This document shows positions 8,844-16,760 of a stretch of 64,000 bases of DNA, in pieces. The position numbers and the translations under genes were made by a program. The notes beneath the pieces were generated by a model. That model was given only the letters and a program-made list of their open reading frames with translations. It did no database searches and had not been told where the DNA came from. The DNA is from Desulfovibrio sp. 86 (GTDB lineage: Bacteria; Desulfobacterota; Desulfovibrionia; Desulfovibrionales; Desulfovibrionaceae): the NCBI RefSeq assembly GCF_902702915.1, contig NZ_LR738849.1, positions 3,054,001 through 3,118,000 on the forward strand. The letters run 5' to 3'. Numbering within the stretch: position 1 is the first letter of the stretch; each line of letters starts with the position of its first letter.

Positions 8844-8970
8844 AAATTCTTCCTCCCACAGTGTATGGATGTCCGGTGTTATTTAAGCCAGTAGTGAACA
8901 TTTTCCCCACTCAATAACCGCATTGAAGTTAAATCACCCGTGCTTGGCCACTGTCTGATTGCATTGATGT

Positions 8971-8985
8971 GCAAAAATGTTGCCA
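8971..8985 (-). promoter_or_regulatory. Sigma-54 promoter of the APC permease
   Basis: On the minus strand this reads TGGCAACATTTTTGC, i.e. TGG-N10-GC with -24 GG and -12 GC, matching the sigma-54 consensus TGGCACG-N4-TTGC. It lies about 128 bp before the start codon. Confidence 0.75.
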
Positions 8986-9048
8986 CTGCGAAACTACCTG
9001 CAATAATTAAATTATAAAATTGAACTCATAAGTGCCGATTTGTTGCAA

Positions 9049-9065
9049 CGCAGCAAAATGCTACA
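9049..9065. promoter_or_regulatory. Upstream activator site (imperfect copy)
   Basis: The minus strand reads TGTAGC-ATTTT-GCTGCG, matching TGTAGC-N5-GCTACA in the first half and four of six bases in the second. It lies about 65 bp upstream of the sigma-54 promoter at 8971-8985. The two better copies are at 16731-16749 and 19402-19418. Confidence 0.55.
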
Positions 9066-9171
9066 AATGTATTTATTTGAAACAATGATGTGTGTTGATA
9101 CTATTTTGTATATGTGCTCGCGCCAGTACCATTCGACATAACGCGGTACGCCCCGGTGTTGCGATAAAACT

Positions 9172-9349
9172 AGGAGCAACCCACCTTGAAATTGGCCTGG
9201 CAAATGAGCGCGCAGACGCTCGGCGTGAAGGCATACGCGCAGTTTGTTTGCTCCAATGGGCTGGCGGCACATCATTTTTATTGCCGTGCTGGCTGTGGCG
9301 GAACACTTGCCTGTGCCTCTCCCACAGTGTCGTGCCGATCAAAATCTGG
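9172..9349. repeat. Dispersed intergenic repeat, class D (diverged copy)
   Basis: This stretch aligns by eye with the left half of the repeat at 12441-12712: GGAGCA start, GGCATACGCGCAGTTTGTTTGC, GCTGTGGCGG, and an end in TCAAAATCTGG. It is more diverged than the other copies and its edges are approximate. Together with the class B copy at 9533-9681 it fills most of the 980-bp gap between the permease and the epimerase genes. No gene was recognised in the rest of the gap. Confidence 0.55.
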
Positions 9350-9532
9350 AGCTGGCGCAGGGAAAACGGCTTGAAATGTGCAGGCTTTGCGCCAGGGGGA
9401 ATGAGAATGACGAGCATTCTGGCGCAAAGCCTGCGAAGAAAACAGAAACGTGCTGTGACATGCCAGGAAGTGCGTGAAAAAAACGCAACCACGAGCGCTT
9501 TTCACCTTTTCCTGCGCATTCATTTCATCTCG

Positions 9533-9681
9533 AGAGCATTTTCGCATTGAGAATATCTATTCTCAATGCTTTCAAGACGCCCGCTCCGGCGCGTAACAGC
9601 TCAAATAAATTGCGCTTACGCCTCCGGGGCGGGCGTCTGCTCCCGCATCCGCCAGAGCAATTTCAAAGAGAAATTGCTCTA
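9533..9681. repeat. Dispersed intergenic repeat, class B
   Basis: Begins AGAGCATTTTCGCATTGAGA with an internal AGAATATCTATTCT hairpin. It contains the GACGCCCGCTCCGGCGCGTA and GCGGGCGTCTGC blocks, which face each other as an inverted pair, and ends in GAAATTGCTCTA. It is closely matched by 47753-47994, which carries about 90 extra central bases. Confidence 0.8.
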
Positions 9682-9826
9682 AAAGCCGTGCAGTTTTTCA
9701 AGGCAGATCGCGTCAGAGTTACCGCGTTTTGGATTTTCTCTGGCGGCTGTGTGAAGCTGGCACGTGTGGTGACGGCGTAACGGGATGTTAAGAACTGTGG
9801 ATACACAGCTTCAACGGTCAGTCGCC

Positions 9827-10834
9827 CTAGTCCAGCCTGAATCCCTTGCCAAGCGCGTCGGAGGGGTCAATGACAAACTGGTGAAAACCCGTAAGATAAG
9901 CGGTTCCGCTTACCTCCGGCACACCGCCCTTGCAGGGACCCACGGTGGCTGGTTCCACAATTCTCGCCGTGAACTGGGTGCCTATGACGCTCTCATGCAC
10001 GAATTCCTGGTTCAGTGCCAGTTCGCCCTTGGCAAACAGTGAAGCCACACGTGCGGAAGTACCAGTACCGCAAGGAGAACGGTCGAGGGAGTCGGGCAGG
10101 AAAACCACAGTGTTACGATATGTTGCCTTGGGATCGTCAGGTGTGGTGTAGAACATCACATGGGTGATGACATTGATAAAAGGCTGTTCCGGATGCTTGA
10201 AATCCACGGCCTTGCGCACGGCTCCGCCGAATGCCTGGGCGGCTTTTTCAATGGCGGAACGGTAGCCGGAGCGCAGGTTCAGGCCAGGAAAATATTTTGC
10301 GTCAGTGATGGCGTATGTATTGCCGCCGTATGCCACATCATAGGGAACTTCCCCTATGCCGGGCACGTCAACCGTGCCGGAGCAGAACAGAAAAGAAGGC
10401 ACATTGCGGAAGGTTACGCGAGTCACCTTGCCGTCCTTCATTTCCGCCCTGGTTCGCACCAGGCCGGCAGGGGTGTCGATATTGACATTGCACACTTCGC
10501 CTTCAGGCACGATGGTTCCGCTTTCAAGCATGGCAGTGACGCAGCCTATGGTACTGTGCCCGCACATTGGCATAAGCCCGCCAGCGTCAATGAACAGTAT
10601 GCCCATATGAGCTTCAGGGTTGCAGGGGGGAACCCATATGGTGCCTGACATGTTGCTGTGGCCGCGCGGCTCAAGCATGAGAGAACTTATAAGCCAGCCG
10701 AGATGCTCTTTGGCGTAGGCCATTTTCTCCTGCATGGTTGTTCCCTGGATAGCAGGGCAGCCAGCCACCACATTGCGTGTGGGATTGCCAGCCGTATGGG
10801 TGTCAATGGTCTGGATCATGTGAGACAGTTTCAT
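9827..10834 (-). CDS. 4-Hydroxyproline 2-epimerase (proline racemase family)
   Basis: A 335-residue proline-racemase-fold enzyme. Both catalytic cysteines are present: C91 in MCGHSTIG and C255 in DRSPCGTGTSA. This separates it from the Thr-containing dehydratases of the family. It would interconvert trans-4-hydroxy-L-proline and cis-4-hydroxy-D-proline, the first step of the bacterial hydroxyproline pathway. Hydroxyproline rather than proline is chosen because the matching dehydrogenase, deaminase and semialdehyde dehydrogenase genes lie directly upstream. AGAGGAG precedes the ATG. It follows the aldehyde dehydrogenase gene by 71 bp and is last in the predicted operon. Confidence 0.88.
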   Translation of the reverse strand: MKLSHMIQTIDTHTAGNPTRNVVAGCPAIQGTTMQEKMAYAKEHLGWLISSLMLEPRGHSNMSGTIWVPPCNPEAHMGILFIDAGGLMPMCGHSTIGCVTAMLESGTIVPEGEVCNVNIDTPAGLVRTRAEMKDGKVTRVTFRNVPSFLFCSGTVDVPGIGEVPYDVAYGGNTYAITDAKYFPGLNLRSGYRSAIEKAAQAFGGAVRKAVDFKHPEQPFINVITHVMFYTTPDDPKATYRNTVVFLPDSLDRSPCGTGTSARVASLFAKGELALNQEFVHESVIGTQFTARIVEPATVGPCKGGVPEVSGTAYLTGFHQFVIDPSDALGKGFRLD

Positions 10835-10905
10835 GGCGGCTCCTCTTGAGTTATGGCTATGGCCTGGCCAGTTCGCATCCGGCGGACTGACCAGGCCTGT
10901 CGTGG

Positions 10906-12408
10906 CTATCTGTCAAGGTTGATGAATATGGTTTTCTGCTCGGTGTACTGGTCGTGGGACTCGCGTCCCTTGTCCTTGCCGCCGAAACCGGAAAGCTTGT
11001 ATCCGCCGAAGGGTGTCGTGTTGTCTCCTTCGCTGAAACAGTTGACGGACACGGTGCCTGCTTTGAGTTCGCTTGCAAAGGCGTGCGCCTTGGTCAGCGA
11101 CTCGGTGAAGATGGAGCCGTGCAGGCCGTAGCAGGTGTCATTGGCCAGGGCCAGCGCGTCTTCGTCAGAAGTGGCCGTAAGGATGGCCGTAACAGGGCCG
11201 AAGATCTCTTCGCGCACCACTGTGGCATCGCGCTTCACATTGTCAAAAATCGTGGGTTCGATGAAAAGGCCGCTGCCGATGGGGGCCGCTTTGCCGCCTG
11301 TGACAATGCGTCCACCTTCGGCCTTGCCTTTTTCAATATACCCCATGACGGTCTTGAACTGCTGCTCGCTGACCATTGAGCCAAGAGCGTTGGCGGGATC
11401 AAGGGGGTTACCCATCCGCCATTGGCTGAGGGCAGTCACAAACGCGCTCAAAAAGGCTTCTTTCTTGCTCGCGGGCACGATAATACGCGAATTGGCGGTG
11501 CAGTTTTCGCCCATATTCCAGAATGCGGCGGAGCAGGCCTGGCTTGCGGCAAACTCGAAGTCGGTAAAGTCTTCAAGCAGCACAAAGGGGCTTTTGCCGC
11601 CAAGCTCCAGCACCACGCGCTTCAGATTGCTTTCGGCAGAGTATTGCAAAAAGCGGCGTCCCACATCGGTGGATCCGGTAAACGAAAGGACGTCAATATC
11701 CATGTGCCGACCCAGGGCTTCACCCACAAGGCCGCCGGGGCCGGGCAACACTTGAAGCACGCCTTCGGGAACTCCGGCCTCTGCCGCCAGTTCGGCCAGG
11801 CGCAGTGTTGAAAGGCAGGTGACGCTGGCGGGCTTGATGATGACGCTGTTGCCTTCGGAAAGAGCGGGACCAAGCTTCCATCCGACCATTTGCAGGGGGA
11901 AGTTCCACGGCAGTACGCAGGCAACGACGCCTGACGGTTCACGTACGATAAGCCCGCGCTTGAGGTTGCCGGAAGGCGAGGTGCTGCCGTACTGCTTGTC
12001 GCTGAATTCGGCATGCCACTCCAGGCATTCGATGGTTTCAGGCAGGTCGGTACACAGGTTTTCGCGAATGGGCTTGCCGCTGTCGATACTTTCAAGCACA
12101 GCAAGCTCAACCATATGTTTTTCCATCAGTCCGCAAAGTCTGAGAAAGATTTTTTTGCGTTCAGTGGGGTGCATCTTGGACCACACCCCGGAGTCAAAAG
12201 TTTTGCGGGCCACAGATACGGCCTTGTCCACGTCTTCTTTGCCGCAGCTTGCAACTTGAGCCAGATCTTTGCCTGTAGCGGGGTTGATGGTGGCAAAGGT
12301 CTTGCCTGAAGCGGCAGAAACAAACTTTCCGCCAATGAATGCCTGGGTCGGATATTTCAGATTGGCTGCCAGATTTTCGTATTCCTGGCAGGTAAGGAAC
12401 TGTGACAT
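10906..12408 (-). CDS. Aldehyde dehydrogenase, probable 2-oxoglutarate semialdehyde dehydrogenase
   Basis: A 500-residue NAD(P)-dependent aldehyde dehydrogenase. Visible motifs are PWNFPLQM (cofactor site), FTGSTDVGR, ELGGKSP with the general-base Glu, and the catalytic Cys in NMGENCTANSR, with EEIFGPV near residue 400. By overall sequence it is nearest the PuuC/betaine-aldehyde type. In this cluster the expected substrate is 2-oxoglutarate semialdehyde, the product of the DapA-family deaminase, giving 2-oxoglutarate. GAGGAGAAA precedes the start. A 272-bp repeat separates it from the dehydrogenase alpha gene upstream. Confidence 0.82.
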   Translation of the reverse strand: MSQFLTCQEYENLAANLKYPTQAFIGGKFVSAASGKTFATINPATGKDLAQVASCGKEDVDKAVSVARKTFDSGVWSKMHPTERKKIFLRLCGLMEKHMVELAVLESIDSGKPIRENLCTDLPETIECLEWHAEFSDKQYGSTSPSGNLKRGLIVREPSGVVACVLPWNFPLQMVGWKLGPALSEGNSVIIKPASVTCLSTLRLAELAAEAGVPEGVLQVLPGPGGLVGEALGRHMDIDVLSFTGSTDVGRRFLQYSAESNLKRVVLELGGKSPFVLLEDFTDFEFAASQACSAAFWNMGENCTANSRIIVPASKKEAFLSAFVTALSQWRMGNPLDPANALGSMVSEQQFKTVMGYIEKGKAEGGRIVTGGKAAPIGSGLFIEPTIFDNVKRDATVVREEIFGPVTAILTATSDEDALALANDTCYGLHGSIFTESLTKAHAFASELKAGTVSVNCFSEGDNTTPFGGYKLSGFGGKDKGRESHDQYTEQKTIFINLDR

Positions 12409-12440
12409 TGAGTTTCTCCTCTTTAAAAGCCTTTGCGGTT

Positions 12441-12712
12441 AGAGCAATTTCACATTGAAATCACTATGGCGACTGCGTGGGCAGCGCTGGCCGGGAAGGC
12501 ATGTGCGCAGTTTGTCTGCGCTGTTAAGCGCTGTGGCGGGGCGTTGAAGCCGTTGCTGCTGCATATCCTCAACGGTAATCCGCTCTGGAGCAGTTTGCGA
12601 ATGGAATTTGTTAACTGCTCGGCAAGGATTTACTGAAAATCCTTGACTCGAAATGCGAGCAGGCAGGTTTTTTCCTGCCGGAAGCAAGCATTTCAAAGTT
12701 AATCTGCCCTAG
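12441..12712. repeat. Compound dispersed repeat (class D + class C) inside the hydroxyproline operon
   Basis: Two units lie head to tail. The first, 12441 to about 12590, is class D (also at 18117-18258 and, diverged, 9172-9349). The second, about 12591-12712, is class C and closely resembles 24133-24257, including the AAGGATTT...AAATCCTTG hairpin and the GGCAGG...CCTGCC hairpin. The outer end supplies the stop codon of the dehydrogenase alpha gene (12709-12711, minus strand). The unit has no gene of its own. Confidence 0.8.
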
Positions 12713-14097
12713 TTGAGGTCAGGCGGCATGGGCATGTCCGCCAGCTCTCCCAGATTCAGGGGGAAGAGCGGCGGCTGGGCCGTGTACTGCGGTAACTGAT
12801 CAAGCGGCAGTCCCTGAGTGTGGGCGATCATTTCGGCCACAGCCTGTCCGCACATGCGGCCCTGGCAGGTCCCCATGCCGGGGCGGGCCTGGGCCTTGAG
12901 ACCATCCGGCGAAAAACATCCTTGCCTGATGGTCTGTTGAAGTTCTGCGGCCGTGAGTTCCTCACAGCGGCAAACCACGGCATCGTCCGCCGGTTGCAAC
13001 TGGGACGGCGTGGGAGCGAAGTATTCATCAAGAAAGGGCTGCAGAGCCTGGCAACGCCTGACAATACTCATGTGGGAGTCTGCAAGCCGGTTGCGTTCGC
13101 TCATATTCAGGCGGCCCAGTTCGTGACAGATGCCCAGGCCAACCAGCCGGCCTTCCGCCTGTGCGGCCACAGCGCCACGAACACAAGCCACGTCGCCCGC
13201 CGTGCGTATGCCGGGCACGCTGGTCTGGCCCCATGCGTCGGCGCTCACGTGCCAGTAGCGCTGCCGTTCATCCCAGGTATGACGGCACCGGGCCAGGCGG
13301 GTAATGCGGCTTTCGGAAATGACGCCTTCATGCAAAAGCAGGGTTGCGGCCTGGAGGCTTTTATTGTTGCCGCTCATGCTGGCGAAATTAATTTTAAGAC
13401 GTTCCGTTTCAACCTGTTCTATCCTGAGGTCGCGAACGGCAAAGAAGCATTTTTGCGAGAAAACGGTTTGTGCGGCCATGCCGATGCCGTGCAAGAAATA
13501 TCCGGGACGGGCCAGGGCTCCGGTTATATGTTTCATGGCCCGCAGCACGTTGCTGATTCTGCCCGTGAACAGCACGCCAGCCACAGGAATCTTGAAGTGG
13601 TGCATATGCACAGCGGCCTGGAGAATGAGCGGACCGTTGCCGCACAGCACCACAGGAGCCGGGGGCAAAAGTGAGGCTGATTTGAGCAAAATGTCCGAAG
13701 CGCCGGAACCCATAACTCCGGGCAGGGTCCAGCCTGGCAGCGGAACAGGGCGTTCCATTGCTCCGGTGGCAAGCACAACCTGCCGGGCAGTCATGCAGTG
13801 ACTTTGGCCCGGTGTACTGAAATATACCCTGTCCGGGGCTATATCCCACACATTGGCGCTGGGCAGAAAAGTCGCGCCGCAGTTCTTGAACTCTTCCACC
13901 AGCGGGAGACCGGCAGAATAGTCTGAACCAAGACGGTTAACGAGGGCAGAGGAACCGACACTTCTGAATATCTGGCCGCCGGGTTCGGTTTGGCGGTCAA
14001 GCACCAGCGTGTGCAGCCCCTGCCGCGCTGTTTCAATGGCTGCGCACATGCCTGCGGGGCCAGCGCCGACAATAATGACATCCCATATGCTACGCAT
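12709..14097 (-). CDS. D-hydroxyproline dehydrogenase, FAD/NAD alpha-type subunit with [2Fe-2S] site
   Basis: A 462-residue pyridine-nucleotide-disulfide-type oxidoreductase, like HcnB and opine oxidase subunit A. DVIIVGAGPAGMCAA at residues 6-20 binds FAD, and LATGAMERPVPLPGWTLPG is the family's second signature. VVCRCEEL plus GMGTCQGRMC near the C-terminus give four cysteines for a BFD-like [2Fe-2S] cluster. With the small ferredoxin-like and DAO-type subunits encoded directly upstream, it matches the heteromeric enzymes that oxidise cis-4-hydroxy-D-proline. Its start overlaps the previous gene by 8 bp. Its stop lies in a dispersed repeat. Confidence 0.85.
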   Translation of the reverse strand: MRSIWDVIIVGAGPAGMCAAIETARQGLHTLVLDRQTEPGGQIFRSVGSSALVNRLGSDYSAGLPLVEEFKNCGATFLPSANVWDIAPDRVYFSTPGQSHCMTARQVVLATGAMERPVPLPGWTLPGVMGSGASDILLKSASLLPPAPVVLCGNGPLILQAAVHMHHFKIPVAGVLFTGRISNVLRAMKHITGALARPGYFLHGIGMAAQTVFSQKCFFAVRDLRIEQVETERLKINFASMSGNNKSLQAATLLLHEGVISESRITRLARCRHTWDERQRYWHVSADAWGQTSVPGIRTAGDVACVRGAVAAQAEGRLVGLGICHELGRLNMSERNRLADSHMSIVRRCQALQPFLDEYFAPTPSQLQPADDAVVCRCEELTAAELQQTIRQGCFSPDGLKAQARPGMGTCQGRMCGQAVAEMIAHTQGLPLDQLPQYTAQPPLFPLNLGELADMPMPPDLN

Positions 14098-14401
14098 GAT
14101 TGCAGCCCTCCTTGCCGAAGTCGGGAACCCCGTTCTGTCGGTTAACCTGCATGCCTTCAGCCACGGGAACGAGACATGACTGCTGGTTGGGGACGCCGTT
14201 AATAGTCATGAGGCATTCAAAACAAACGCCCATCTGGCAGTATGGTCCGCGTTTGTGCCCGCCATGCGTGGTGCGTGTCCAGCCATGCGACGCCCCGAGT
14301 ACGGCGGCGGCGACGGATATGCCTTCTTCAACCTCAAGAGGTTGGCCTTCAAAATAAATGGTCACCTGCCTGCCCGCAGAAGGGGTGGTTTTGACAGACA
14401 T
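14090..14401 (-). CDS. (2Fe-2S)-binding small subunit of D-hydroxyproline dehydrogenase
   Basis: A 103-residue protein of the HcnA/SoxD-like group. It carries a beta-grasp ferredoxin stretch (VTIYFEGQPLEVEEGISVAAAV) and the cysteines of YCQMGVCFECLMTI plus QSCLVPV, arranged as in plant-type [2Fe-2S] domains. It should relay electrons between the two flavin subunits. The gene lies 11 bp from the DAO-type subunit gene upstream and overlaps the alpha subunit gene downstream, which supports one three-subunit enzyme. Confidence 0.85.
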   Translation of the reverse strand: MSVKTTPSAGRQVTIYFEGQPLEVEEGISVAAAVLGASHGWTRTTHGGHKRGPYCQMGVCFECLMTINGVPNQQSCLVPVAEGMQVNRQNGVPDFGKEGCNHA

Positions 14402-14412
14402 GATTGTCCTCC

Positions 14413-15618
14413 TCAGGCAGTGGTTGTTGTGGCAGAAAGTGCCGCCGGGCCAGAGCCGAATCTGTCGAGGCCCATATAGCTGATGTCCATGAAAGGAGCC
14501 TGCCCGCGCACCATCTCTGTAATGAGTTTGCCCGTAATGAGTGAAAGGCCTATGCCGTTTCCTTCATGTCCGGTGGCGACAAAAAGCCCCTGAAGATGCG
14601 TGGCCGAAATGATGGGCTTGGCGTCCGGAGTGCAGGGCCGCAACCCCGCATAGCAGCGGATGATTCGCGTATCAGCCAGGGCAGGGTAAAAATGGCGGGC
14701 GCGTTGGGCGATAATGCGCATGACCCTGGGGTCGGGGCGGATGTTCATGCCGACGTAGCGACGGCTGCTGCCAAGCAGGATTGTTCCTGCGTGGGAGGGT
14801 TCAAGCACAAAGGCAACGCCAAAATGCTCCATTTCAGGCGTGGCATTGCAGCGCGTTTTACCACCCTTTGCCAGAAGGTAGCCGTATTCCGCATAGTTTT
14901 TTCCCACCAGATTGCGTACGCGCTCGGTCACGACAACATGCCCCTGGCGCGGCCTGACGGGAACGGAGATGCCCACCATGTCGGCAAGCAGGGGAGTCCA
15001 GACGCCTGCGGCGAGGATGACGTTCTCTGTATGGATGAGTCCCTTGTCCGTTTCAACCGTGGTGATCCGCCCTCCATCGGTGCGCAGTCCCGTGACGCTT
15101 GTTCTGGTCATGAGGGTGGCGCCGTTGGACTCTGCATGCAGGGCGAGCCCCTGACAAAGCCGCATGGGATTAAGCTTGCAGTCGCCATTAAAATTCAGGC
15201 AGGCCAGGATCTTGTCGCCAATATTGGGCTCATGGTGGCGCAGGTCGTCCCTGTCCCACAGGGTGACGTCAATGCCCTCATTTTTCTTGCCTTCATAGTT
15301 GGCGCGCACAGTGTCGAGATCCCGTTCGTCATCAACCAGCAGGCCGAGCCCCTCGGGCGAAAACTCGAAATCCACGGGCAGAAATTTTGCTGCATCATGA
15401 AACATGTCCTGCCCGTATTTGCAGAACTGGCTGTATGCGCCGGGGGGCGTGTCATAAGTGACCACATGCCCATCGCAGCGGCGGCTGGATCCCCAGGCGA
15501 ACTCACCCCGCTCGACAAGGGTCACATCAATTCCGTCCATGGCAAGATAGCAGGCTATGGCTGTACCTACCGCCCCCCCGCCGATGACAACGGCTCCGGC
15601 GGTGTGTTTGCTGCTCAT
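14413..15618 (-). CDS. D-hydroxyproline dehydrogenase, DAO-type FAD subunit
   Basis: The start was set at the ATG complementary to 15616-15618, preceded by AAAGGGA; the frame is open 36 codons further but without a ribosome site. The 401-residue DAO/DadA-fold protein begins AGAVVIGGGAVGTAIACYLA (FAD site) and has the family's late GHEGNGIGLSLITGKLI flavin motif. It is HcnC-like and is expected to be the amino-acid-oxidising subunit, making 1-pyrroline-4-hydroxy-2-carboxylate from cis-4-hydroxy-D-proline. Confidence 0.85.
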   Translation of the reverse strand: MSSKHTAGAVVIGGGAVGTAIACYLAMDGIDVTLVERGEFAWGSSRRCDGHVVTYDTPPGAYSQFCKYGQDMFHDAAKFLPVDFEFSPEGLGLLVDDERDLDTVRANYEGKKNEGIDVTLWDRDDLRHHEPNIGDKILACLNFNGDCKLNPMRLCQGLALHAESNGATLMTRTSVTGLRTDGGRITTVETDKGLIHTENVILAAGVWTPLLADMVGISVPVRPRQGHVVVTERVRNLVGKNYAEYGYLLAKGGKTRCNATPEMEHFGVAFVLEPSHAGTILLGSSRRYVGMNIRPDPRVMRIIAQRARHFYPALADTRIIRCYAGLRPCTPDAKPIISATHLQGLFVATGHEGNGIGLSLITGKLITEMVRGQAPFMDISYMGLDRFGSGPAALSATTTTA

Positions 15619-15691
15619 GGCAATTCCCTTTGCTTCAGATTTTCCGGTATGTTCATGAGGGGCCGCCAGAAGCCGCCCCTCATGAACGGTG

Positions 15692-16579
15692 CTAGCAAAA
15701 GTCAGTCTTCTTGAGAATTTTTTCAAGCTCTACACGCACTTCCTCAGAAATGGGCTGTCGGGGCATACGCAGCGTGCCTGTCCCGAATCCCTTGAGCGCA
15801 AGCGCGTGCTTGACCACCTGCCAGAGTTCGCCTGTGTCTTCCAGCAGACGCAGCAAAGGCAGCATTTGCCGGTATACCTGCCGGGCCTCATCAAGCTTGT
15901 GTTCTTTGACAATAAGGTTGTAGAGCTTGACGCACATGGCGGGGGCAATATTGGCAAGCACGCAAACCCAGGCCTTGGCGCCCATGACAAAGCTTTCATA
16001 GGCCAGGCTTTCGCACCCGCAGAATACCACCAGCTTGTCGCCCACTTCGTCCACAGAACGGGTCAGCCGCATGATGTCGCCGCTGGATTCTTTAAGAAAA
16101 CCCATGTTGGGCAGCTGGGCGCATTTTACCAGAGTTTCAGGCGATACGGCCACGCCGCAGCTGCCGGGGTTGTTGTACACCATTACCGGCAGTGGGCTTT
16201 TGCCGGAAATGTATTTGTAGAATTCATAAATCTCATGCTGGCTGGGATGCACGGCGGGAGGAGGAAGAATCATGACGCCCGCAGCGCCTATGGATCCTGC
16301 ATGCTTTGACAGTTCAACCGAAACATCGACGTTGGGCGAAATGGCGCCCACAATTACCGGAACCTTGCCGTTTACTTCCTTCATGGTGAATTCGGCAACC
16401 TGCTTGCGTTCTTCGGTGGAAAGCGCTGGCCATTCGCCAGTGGCTCCCACGGGCATGATGCCGTGTACGCCTGATTTGAGCAACCACTGGATATGTTTGG
16501 ATATAGCGCCGTAGTCGATGCTGCCGTCCTGATTAAAGTGCGTCACCGTTACTGCGAAAATACCGTGAATGTTGTTCAT
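15692..16579 (-). CDS. DapA-family lyase, probable 1-pyrroline-4-hydroxy-2-carboxylate deaminase
   Basis: A 295-residue (beta/alpha)8 aldolase of the dihydrodipicolinate synthase/N-acetylneuraminate lyase family. It shows GATGEWPALSTEER near residue 46, the tyrosine of VMVYNNPGSCG and the Schiff-base lysine of GFLKESSGD. In hydroxyproline pathways a member of this family removes ammonia and water from the pyrroline product to give 2-oxoglutarate semialdehyde. It is the first gene of the operon, directly behind a sigma-54 promoter (16614-16628) and an upstream activator palindrome. A GGAGG-like site precedes the ATG. Confidence 0.82.
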   Translation of the reverse strand: MNNIHGIFAVTVTHFNQDGSIDYGAISKHIQWLLKSGVHGIMPVGATGEWPALSTEERKQVAEFTMKEVNGKVPVIVGAISPNVDVSVELSKHAGSIGAAGVMILPPPAVHPSQHEIYEFYKYISGKSPLPVMVYNNPGSCGVAVSPETLVKCAQLPNMGFLKESSGDIMRLTRSVDEVGDKLVVFCGCESLAYESFVMGAKAWVCVLANIAPAMCVKLYNLIVKEHKLDEARQVYRQMLPLLRLLEDTGELWQVVKHALALKGFGTGTLRMPRQPISEEVRVELEKILKKTDFC

Positions 16580-16613
16580 GTATCCTCCATTGGATGTTTG
16601 TGCATTGTCTCTA

Positions 16614-16628
16614 GCAAAAAATCTACCA
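16614..16628 (-). promoter_or_regulatory. Sigma-54 promoter of the hydroxyproline operon
   Basis: The minus strand reads TGGTAGATTTTTTGC, with TGG and GC exactly 10 bases apart as sigma-54 requires. It lies 35 bp before the start of the DapA-family gene and is nearly identical to 19299-19313. Confidence 0.75.
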
Positions 16629-16730
16629 ACAGCAGGTGAAACATAACTACATAGAAAATATGGCTGTTTTGGATTGCTTTTTTGCCCGTGTGTGCCATGC
16701 TACAGATTTTGATGCGTCACAACACTACAG

Positions 16731-16749
16731 GTGTAGCCTTGCGCTACAC
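16731..16749. promoter_or_regulatory. Upstream activator site (perfect palindrome)
   Basis: GTGTAGC-CTTGC-GCTACAC is a perfect 7+5+7 inverted repeat about 105 bp upstream of the sigma-54 promoter at 16614-16628, the usual distance for an enhancer-binding protein. A further GCTACA half-site lies at 16699-16704. Confidence 0.7.
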
Positions 16750-16760
16750 TCTGATGAAAC

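Noticed and set aside
9092-9550. Open frame of 152 codons in the gap before the epimerase
   Set aside because: It overlaps dispersed repeat sequence, has no ribosome site and no plausible product.
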